NCBI GenBank assembly: GCA_947463095.1
Contig: CANHRE010000015.1
Location: 1-40,680 of the forward strand
DNA: 40,680 nucleotides
DNA from: Flavobacteriales bacterium
Lineage (GTDB): Bacteria; Bacteroidota; Bacteroidia; NS11-12g; UBA955
Direction of reading: 5' to 3'
Part shown: positions 33,215 to 40,680 of the stretch, one piece after another
How positions within the stretch are numbered: position 1 is the first letter of the stretch
Layout of the letters: every line of letters begins with the position of its first letter
Program-made: the position numbers and the translations under genes
The notes under the pieces: generated by a model
Databases searched by the model: none
Seen by the model: the letters and a program-made list of their open reading frames with translations, nothing else
Told to the model about the DNA's origin: nothing

Positions 33215-34438
33215 ATGTTGCTGATCAGAATGGCGTGGTTAAACCTGTGGAGAAACCGCCGCAGAACACTCATTGCCGGGGGATCCGTGTTTTTTGCAGT
33301 CATCCTGGCCATCGTGATGCGCTCGGCTACGCTGGGTATTTACGATAACCTCATCCACAACTTCGTAACGTATTCCAGCGGTTATATAGAGGTGCATCAA
33401 AAGGGGTTTCATGAAGATGCTTCGGTAGATTTATCTATGGAAGTACATTCGGAATTGCTGCTACAGTTGCGGAAACAGCCCGGCGTTACAGCTGTTCAGC
33501 CGCGCATACAGTCGTTCGTACTTGCCTCGGGCAGCGGTCAGGCTAAAGGGGCGTTGTTTATGGGTGTAATTCCTTCTCTCGAAAAAAAATACACCCACCT
33601 TGACCGCAAACTTTGCGCAGGAACCTATCCCGAAAGCGATTCGGAACGGGTGGCCTTGTTGGGGGTGGATTTAGCCTCGAGGTTAAAGCTAAAAGTAGGC
33701 GATACGCTGGTTGTCATCGGTCAGGGCTACAGAGCCTCAACGGCTGCGGGTAAATACCGCGTCTGCGGATTGCTGCAGCTGGGAAGTCCGGAGTTGAACC
33801 AGCGCATTGTCTACCTGCCCCTGTGCCACGCGCAAGCCTTGCTGAGCACGCCAGATATGGTAACCTCACTAGCGGTGCAGATATCCGGCCCTGCGCAGCT
33901 CGAACCGGTGGCCCGCAGGCTGCGCACACTGCTCGATACTGCGCAACTGGAGCTGATGACCTGGAAAGAGTTGTACCCGGAGCTGGATCAGTTTATTACC
34001 GCAGACTCGGGCGGCCATATCATCATGAGCGGCGTATTGTATTTGATCATCTCCTTTGGCCTGCTGGGTACCTTGCTGATGATGGCCCGTGAACGAACAC
34101 ATGAGTTCGGGATTATTATAGCCCTCGGCTTAAGGAAGGAGAACATAGCCATCATGCTGCTGTGTGAGTCTTTGTTCATATCGCTGATGGGCGGCGCTGC
34201 CGGTATTACCTCAGGCTGGCTTCTGGTGCGCTGGTTTCATGCCAATCCCATCCCCATCACCGGCAAGCTGAAAGGGATGTACCTCAGCTATGGCATCGAA
34301 CCAGTCATTGCCGTAAGCAACCGTCCCGACGTATTTTATGTGCAGGCCATCGTGGTACTATTGATTTCCTTGATGTTGGTAATTGTTCCTATAGTCAGGG
34401 TGCTTCAACTGGAGCCGGTAAAAGCCTTAAACAGCTAA
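33215..34438 (+). CDS. FtsX/MacB-type ABC transporter permease
   Basis: This 407-residue permease has the four-helix FtsX/LolC layout: an N-terminal helix (about 20-40), a large periplasmic domain (about 45-265), and three C-terminal helices (about 270-400). The start WLNLWRNRRRT is the conserved cytoplasmic coupling segment. The end VIVPIVRVLQLEPVKAL is the family's C-terminal signature. The periplasmic domain should contact the LolA-like partner by analogy with LolC/LolE. It starts 15 nt after the LolA-like gene and ends 3 nt before the second permease. Confidence 0.9.
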   Translation: MLLIRMAWLNLWRNRRRTLIAGGSVFFAVILAIVMRSATLGIYDNLIHNFVTYSSGYIEVHQKGFHEDASVDLSMEVHSELLLQLRKQPGVTAVQPRIQSFVLASGSGQAKGALFMGVIPSLEKKYTHLDRKLCAGTYPESDSERVALLGVDLASRLKLKVGDTLVVIGQGYRASTAAGKYRVCGLLQLGSPELNQRIVYLPLCHAQALLSTPDMVTSLAVQISGPAQLEPVARRLRTLLDTAQLELMTWKELYPELDQFITADSGGHIIMSGVLYLIISFGLLGTLLMMARERTHEFGIIIALGLRKENIAIMLLCESLFISLMGGAAGITSGWLLVRWFHANPIPITGKLKGMYLSYGIEPVIAVSNRPDVFYVQAIVVLLISLMLVIVPIVRVLQLEPVKALNS

Positions 34439-34441
34439 GCA

Positions 34442-35656
34442 ATGATTCTATCCATCGCCTGGCGCAACATCTGGAGAAATAAAACACGGTCATTGCTGGT
34501 GGCAGGGTCTATCGCTCTTGGACTCTGGGCCGGAGCCTTTGTTATGTCATTCGCCTGGGGATTATATCAAAACAACATCCATGATGTTATCTATCGGCAG
34601 TATTCCCATCTGCAGGTTCACCATACTTCCTTCGGGCCAGACATGGATCCGGCGGCCCTGCTGGAGGACAATCCGCACTGGCAGACGTTCCGGATGCAAC
34701 CTGAAGTGCGCAGCGCCACCACCAGGCTGATGGTGGGCGGCATGGTTCGTTCAGGAACCGGGGCAGGTGCCTGTGTATTGCTGGGTGTTGTTCCCTTTGA
34801 AGAAGCAAAGCAAACCGAACTGAAAAGTATGCTCATTCAGGGCCGTTATTTCCCAAAGGTCAAGTCGCCGCAGGTGCTGATTGGTGAAAAACTGGCCCAT
34901 AAGCTGAAGGTGAAACTGCAACAGAAAATAGTGGTGTCCTTCAGCGATACCGGAGGTAACATCACCGCTTCGGCATTGCGCATCACCGGTATATACCGCT
35001 CCAGAAATACAGCCCTGGATGAACGCCTCCTGTTCACAGAAAAGCCAATGCTGGCCGCAATGCTCGGCGTGGACAGCAACAGCTTTCACCAAGCGGTAGT
35101 ATTGCTTCAGGAGGATTCGAACTTGGAATCCCTGCAGGCCGGTTTATTGCGCGTTTTTCCCGGTACTCTGGTGCAAAACTGGAAACAGTTGTCGCCGGAA
35201 ACGGACCTGATTATCAGCTCCTTCGACCTGTACATGTACATCGTTATTGGGATCATCCTGCTGGCGCTCAGTTTTGGCATTGTGAATACCATGCTTATGG
35301 CCGTGCTGGAGCGTGTGCGTGAAATTGGTGTGTTGCAATCTGTGGGCATGAACAAGAGGCGGATTTTCCTGATGATTATGCTGGAAACAGTTTATTTGTC
35401 GCTGTTGGGAAGTCCTGTGGGCCTTTTTTTCGCATGGCTGAGCATCTATTATACAGGCATTTACGGTATTGATTTATCCAAATTCAGCGAAGGCTTTACC
35501 CAATACGGATTTAGTGCAGTGGTGCATCCGGTGCTGGACACATCCAGGTATTACATCATTGGGTTGATGTCCATCATCACAGCCATTCTTGCATCGGCCT
35601 ATCCCGCCTTCCGGGCCCTGCAGCTGAAACCGGTAGATGCCGTGCGTAAAATATGA
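34442..35656 (+). CDS. FtsX/MacB-type ABC transporter permease (second subunit)
   Basis: This 404-residue permease has the same layout as its neighbour: a WRNIWRNKTRS start, a first helix (about 18-40), a periplasmic domain, and three helices after about residue 265 with LERVREIGVLQSVGMNKRRIFLMIMLETVYLS. The C-terminal segment AYPAFRALQLKPVDAVRKI is typical. The two permeases are clearly related but not identical, so a heterodimer like LolC-LolE is expected. Confidence 0.9.
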   Translation: MILSIAWRNIWRNKTRSLLVAGSIALGLWAGAFVMSFAWGLYQNNIHDVIYRQYSHLQVHHTSFGPDMDPAALLEDNPHWQTFRMQPEVRSATTRLMVGGMVRSGTGAGACVLLGVVPFEEAKQTELKSMLIQGRYFPKVKSPQVLIGEKLAHKLKVKLQQKIVVSFSDTGGNITASALRITGIYRSRNTALDERLLFTEKPMLAAMLGVDSNSFHQAVVLLQEDSNLESLQAGLLRVFPGTLVQNWKQLSPETDLIISSFDLYMYIVIGIILLALSFGIVNTMLMAVLERVREIGVLQSVGMNKRRIFLMIMLETVYLSLLGSPVGLFFAWLSIYYTGIYGIDLSKFSEGFTQYGFSAVVHPVLDTSRYYIIGLMSIITAILASAYPAFRALQLKPVDAVRKI

Positions 35657-35669
35657 AGGTCTTGATGAT

Positions 35670-36386
35670 ATGGAAACAACTGAAGCAGGAACACAGGCAG
35701 CAACCGTTATAGATGCTCACGAGTTGAGCAAAATATACAATGGCCGGCAGGTTCCGGTGAAGGCCATTGACGGGGTTCATTTGCATATTGAAGAAGGCGA
35801 ATTCACTGCCATCGTAGGCCCTTCGGGTTCTGGTAAAAGCACTCTGCTGCACCTGATAGGCGGACTCGATGTACCCAGCTCCGGAAATGTGGTGCTTGCC
35901 GGAACGGAAATAACGAAACTGAGTGAAAACAAACTGATTGACTTCCGATTGCATCATATAGGCTTCGTTTTTCAGGCCTACAATCTGGTTCCAGTGCTTA
36001 CGGCCCGGGAGAATATCGGTTTTGTCATGCAGCTGCAAGGCATTGCCAAAGATGTTCGCGAAAAACGGGTACAGGAGCTCCTGGCCCAGGTGGGGTTGAC
36101 AGATAAGGCCGATTGCAAGCCGGCTAAGCTGAGCGGCGGTCAGCAGCAACGGGTTGCCGTGGCGAGGGCACTGGCATCAAGGCCGCGTATCGTTTTAGCC
36201 GATGAGCCAACGGCCAACCTGGACAGCGTGAATGCGGGAAACCTGCTCGACCTGATGGCCCGATTGAACCGCGAGGAGCACATCACTTTTCTGTTCAGTA
36301 CGCATGATCCCAGGGTGATTGAAAAAGCACGCAGGGTAATCACCCTGGTGGATGGAAGGGTGGTTTCAGATCAACACCATGCCTGA
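35670..36386 (+). CDS. ABC transporter ATP-binding protein, LolD/MacB-type
   Basis: From the ATG at 35670 the protein has 238 residues. Walker A is GPSGSGKST at about 50-58, signature LSGGQQQR near 147-154, Walker B IVLADEPTANLD near 167-178, and H-loop His in STHDP near 202. It belongs to the LolD/MacB/FtsE group, which drives FtsX-type permeases by mechanotransmission. An ATG at 35637 would overlap the permease gene by 20 bases and add 11 residues outside the fold. The stop overlaps the barrel gene start as TGATG. Confidence 0.9.
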   Translation: METTEAGTQAATVIDAHELSKIYNGRQVPVKAIDGVHLHIEEGEFTAIVGPSGSGKSTLLHLIGGLDVPSSGNVVLAGTEITKLSENKLIDFRLHHIGFVFQAYNLVPVLTARENIGFVMQLQGIAKDVREKRVQELLAQVGLTDKADCKPAKLSGGQQQRVAVARALASRPRIVLADEPTANLDSVNAGNLLDLMARLNREEHITFLFSTHDPRVIEKARRVITLVDGRVVSDQHHA

Positions 36387-37543
36387 TGTGGCTGTCGCTA
36401 TTATTGATGTTCACAGGTTCAGGCACTTCGGCTCTATCACAAGCGCCTGATTCCTTGCCGCGAAAGCCTGTTATCAGGGGCTACGTGAAGGCCTTGAACC
36501 AAACAGATTTTATCCGGAACCTCAGCCAGGCTAAATACTCCGGAATGCTGCATGCCCGCCTGAACAGTTCCTGGGAGCCCTGCACACAGCTGAAACTTCG
36601 CCTGGACCTGCGCCAGCGCCTGTTCTTCGGAAACTTGCCACGCATGCCCGGGTTTAGCGCCCTGATCCAGCAGGACGATGGGCTGCTGTCCTTGTCGCAT
36701 ACCTCAAACCTCGGAAGCGACATCCTTTGGCATTCTATGGTTGACCGGGCCTGGGTGGCCTATCGCCGTGGTGCCTTGGAGCTGATTGCAGGCAGGCAGC
36801 GCATTAACTGGGGTATCAATATGGTTTGGAATCCTAATGATGTATTTAACACGTTTAATTTCTTCGACTTTGATTATGAGGAAAGGCCTGGCTGCGATGG
36901 GGTTAGGCTGATTTATACCATGCCACATCAAGGAGCGCTGGAACTTGCGGGTGTGGCCGGCAGGGGGGCAAACAACCGAAAAGTGGCTATGCTGTGGCGT
37001 TCAGAAATAGGCAGTTATGATGTACAGCTGCTGGGCGGTTATTACGACAGCCTGTGGTTTGCAGGTGTGGGCTGGGCAGGAAACCTAAGGGGTGCAGGTT
37101 TCAAGGGAGAAGCTAATGCGTACAGTCAGGTGCATGGAACAAATTTCTCTCGGTACATAATTCTTACTTCGGCAACGTTGGATTATACCTTTCGCAGGGG
37201 CTGGTATGGCATGGGATCTTACCTGTACAACAGTAGGGGGCGAAATTCCCTCACCGGTTTCGGCGCGCTGAGTTATCAGAAGCTAAGTCCCTTGAACCTC
37301 ATGCCTTTGAAACACCAGTTTGCCCTTCAGGCAGCCAAACAGTTCAGTCCGGTGGTACAGGCTTCCCTTAGTGCCATTTACGGTTGGCAGGAACACCTGA
37401 GCATTTTCGTGCCCTCGGTTCATTACTGGGCCGCGCAGAACTGGGAATGTACGCTACTTGCGCAAAGCCTATTTGCGCGCACAGCAGGTGTATATCAGTC
37501 GCTGGGACAGAATATATTTCTAAGGCTCAGATTCAGTTTCTGA
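36386..37543 (+). CDS. Outer-membrane beta-barrel protein of the export operon
   Basis: The 385-residue protein has a signal peptide (MWLSLLLMFTGSGTSALSQA) and a beta-barrel made of alternating strands. The first strands contain GYVKALNQTDF and the GRQRINWGINMVWNPNDVFNTFNFFDFDYEERPG segment, which is reminiscent of DUF1302-like and Bacteroidota capsule or lipid-related barrels. It ends in the outer-membrane targeting Phe (LRLRFSF). No plug domain or T9SS tail is present. It is probably the exit or insertion partner of the operon. The function is inferred from context. Confidence 0.8.
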   Translation: MWLSLLLMFTGSGTSALSQAPDSLPRKPVIRGYVKALNQTDFIRNLSQAKYSGMLHARLNSSWEPCTQLKLRLDLRQRLFFGNLPRMPGFSALIQQDDGLLSLSHTSNLGSDILWHSMVDRAWVAYRRGALELIAGRQRINWGINMVWNPNDVFNTFNFFDFDYEERPGCDGVRLIYTMPHQGALELAGVAGRGANNRKVAMLWRSEIGSYDVQLLGGYYDSLWFAGVGWAGNLRGAGFKGEANAYSQVHGTNFSRYIILTSATLDYTFRRGWYGMGSYLYNSRGRNSLTGFGALSYQKLSPLNLMPLKHQFALQAAKQFSPVVQASLSAIYGWQEHLSIFVPSVHYWAAQNWECTLLAQSLFARTAGVYQSLGQNIFLRLRFSF

Positions 37544-37550
37544 GCCTTAG
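37520..37550. other. Hairpin spanning the stop codon of the barrel gene
   Basis: CTAAGGCTCAG (37520-37530) and CTGAGCCTTAG (37540-37550) form an 11-bp perfect stem with a 9-nt loop; the TGA stop (37541-37543) lies inside the right arm. No T-tract follows on either strand. It sits between two convergent genes and may slow both transcripts. Confidence 0.7.
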
Positions 37551-37566
37551 AAACGCTACCGTTGCC

Positions 37567-39381
<1,815 letters not shown>

Positions 39382-39400
39382 TCGATGCTCAAAAAGTCCG

Positions 39401-39432
39401 CGAAATTAGTGTATTTCAGCGGTATTTCCCAA
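39401..39432 (-). promoter_or_regulatory. Candidate typA promoter
   Basis: On the minus strand, TTG (39432-39430) and TAATTTCG (39408-39401) are 21 nt apart. The box matches TAnnTTTG at seven of eight positions. The ATG is 19 nt downstream. Confidence 0.45.
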
Positions 39433-39480
39433 TGAAGCCAGTATTGTTTTTTTGTTAAGTGCTGCGCAGCCTGCTTTTCG

Positions 39481-39488
39481 TATCTTTG
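39481..39488 (+). promoter_or_regulatory. -7 box TATCTTTG of the DEAD-box helicase gene
   Basis: This exact TAnnTTTG match ends 10 nt before the TTG start at 39499. It is divergent from typA. Confidence 0.55.
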
Positions 39489-39498
39489 CCATACGCTC

Positions 39499-40680
39499 TT
39501 GAAATTCGACGATTTTCCCTTTACCGATGAACTGCTTGATGGCCTCGATGCCATGGGCTTTGAACAGGCTACCCCCATCCAGGAACAAGCCATCCCAATC
39601 ATCCTTGACGGCCGCGACCTGATCGGTTGCGCCCAAACAGGCACAGGCAAAACGGCGGCATTTCTGCTTCCGGTGCTGGATGACCTGGTGCTGGAACCCG
39701 CCGACCACATCACCACCCTGATCCTGGTTCCCACCCGCGAACTGGCCCTGCAAATAGACCAAGCCCTGCAAGGCTTCTCCTATTATACGCCGGTAAGTTC
39801 GCTGCCCATTTATGGCGGTACCGATGGAATGGCCTTTGAACGTGAAAAGAAGGCGCTGATACAGGGTGCCAACGTAATTATCGCAACCCCGGGAAGGCTG
39901 CTTGCCCATATGAACATGGGCTATGTGAACTTTAAAAACCTGAGACACCTGATCCTGGATGAAGCCGACCGCATGCTGCACATGGGCTTCATCTTCGATA
40001 TTCAAAAAATCGTTTCCTACCTGCCCACAGAACGGCAAACGTTGATGTTTTCCGCTACCATGTCGTCAAAAATACGCGACCTGGCCAGAAAGCTGCTCCG
40101 CAATCCAGAAGAAATTAGCCTGGCTGTTTCCAAGCCTGCAGAACGGGTGAAGCAGCTGGTTTACTTTGTGGAAGACAGCAGTAAGAATGCCCTGATACGT
40201 TCCATAGTGCAGGGGAAGAAAGAAACCAGTACCATCATCTTTGCCGGTACCAAACAGAAGGTGAAGGACCTGGAGCGGGAATTGCATCGCTCCGGATTGC
40301 CGGTGGCCTGCATCCACTCAGATTTGGAGCAGTTGCAGCGGGAAGAAGTGCTCCGTGGTTTCCGCAGCAAACGGGTTCCAATTCTGGTTGCCACTGATAT
40401 CCTGAGCCGGGGTATTGATATTGATGATATTGGTATGGTGATCAACTACGATGTGCCGCGCGACGGCGAAGATTATGTGCACCGCATAGGCCGAACTGCA
40501 CGCGCCGAATCAGAAGGAGAGGCCATCACCTTGGTCAATACCCACGACCGCAAGAAAATGCAGCGTATTGAACAACTTATTCAGTCTGAAATTCCCGTTG
40601 CTTCCCTGCCTGAAGGCATCAGTGCCGGCGTGAGCAAACCCGATTCACGGCAGGCAGATACCAGAGGCAGGCGAGGTGCC
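39499..40680 (+). CDS. DEAD-box RNA helicase, RhlE-like, partial at the right edge
   Basis: The frame opens at TTG 39499 and has no stop before the window ends at 40680 (394 codons, C-terminus missing). It encodes the Q motif (GFEQATPIQEQAIP), motif I AQTGTGKT, Ia PTRELA, GG, TPGR, motif II DEAD, motif III SAT, motif IV IIFAG, motif V ATDILSRGIDI and motif VI HRIGRTAR. The N-terminus MKFDDFPFTDELLDGLDAMGF matches RhlE-type proteins, which supports TTG as the start because no ATG lies upstream in frame. It remodels RNA, probably in ribosome assembly or RNA decay. Confidence 0.93.
   Translation, partial: MKFDDFPFTDELLDGLDAMGFEQATPIQEQAIPIILDGRDLIGCAQTGTGKTAAFLLPVLDDLVLEPADHITTLILVPTRELALQIDQALQGFSYYTPVSSLPIYGGTDGMAFEREKKALIQGANVIIATPGRLLAHMNMGYVNFKNLRHLILDEADRMLHMGFIFDIQKIVSYLPTERQTLMFSATMSSKIRDLARKLLRNPEEISLAVSKPAERVKQLVYFVEDSSKNALIRSIVQGKKETSTIIFAGTKQKVKDLERELHRSGLPVACIHSDLEQLQREEVLRGFRSKRVPILVATDILSRGIDIDDIGMVINYDVPRDGEDYVHRIGRTARAESEGEAITLVNTHDRKKMQRIEQLIQSEIPVASLPEGISAGVSKPDSRQADTRGRRGA

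Overview
The window reads as a chromosomal stretch of a Bacteroidota bacterium. A Chitinophagales/Sphingobacteriales-like lineage is my inference, without any database search. The evidence is: promoter boxes of the Bacteroidota form TAnnTTTG in front of many genes and almost no Shine-Dalgarno sequences; a C-terminal type IX secretion sorting domain (21653-22969); lipoproteins with SSC/ASC lipoboxes; a Thermus-type long isocitrate dehydrogenase; a malic enzyme fused to a phosphotransacetylase domain; and an ArsR/DUF6428 pair. No phage, insertion sequence, CRISPR array or replication origin was found. Most of the window is housekeeping core with small accessory islands.

Layout. 1-484: a 97-bp tandem repeat array that enters from the left edge and ends in an intrinsic terminator, a second terminator facing the other way, and tRNA-Ser(GCU). 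595-5011: a tightly overlapping trio of double-AAA+ CbxX-type ATPase, membrane glycosyltransferase and rsmG. 5123-8134: SNF2-type helicase. 8239-12477: ung, an ftsE-like ABC ATPase, malic enzyme and a GNAT acetyltransferase. 12560-14662: the site-2 protease rseP, hscB, and a 51-residue membrane protein. 14690-17224: an ABC-F ATPase, divergent from an acidic hypothetical protein. 17239-19313: small lipoproteins, one with a CAP domain, and a secreted protein. 19368-21516: a three-gene overlapping operon of secreted proteins including a beta-lactamase-fold hydrolase, divergent from a second such hydrolase that carries a T9SS tail. 23019-25936: a small basic protein, an HD-domain protein, a YitT-type membrane protein and a DUF2652/SRPBCC gene broken by one nonsense codon. 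26059-29793: isocitrate dehydrogenase, a small protein, an NAD-binding epimerase-like protein, a DUF1905 protein and a muconolactone-isomerase-like protein. 29839-31755: a gene-poor accessory stretch holding an arsR-DUF6428 pair without the usual arsenic genes and a second tandem repeat array (91 bp). 31756-31840: tRNA-Ser(UGA). 32432-37543: a five-gene envelope operon (LolA-like chaperone, two FtsX-type permeases, LolD-like ATPase, outer-membrane barrel). 37567-40680: typA/bipA, divergent from an RhlE-type DEAD-box helicase that runs off the right edge.

The most unusual signals are these. First, both tRNA-Ser genes share one architecture: a roughly three-copy tandem repeat array on the opposite strand, ending in a terminator whose left arm is the end of the repeat unit, followed by a tRNA terminator and then the tRNA. 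Second, several genes have the TAnnTTTG box only 4-5 bases before the start codon, which implies leaderless mRNAs. Third, the five-gene LolA/ABC/barrel operon looks like a complete inner-to-outer membrane transport route. Fourth, there is the single-nonsense DUF2652 gene. Genes in operons are commonly joined by ATGA or TGATG overlaps, which points to translational coupling.
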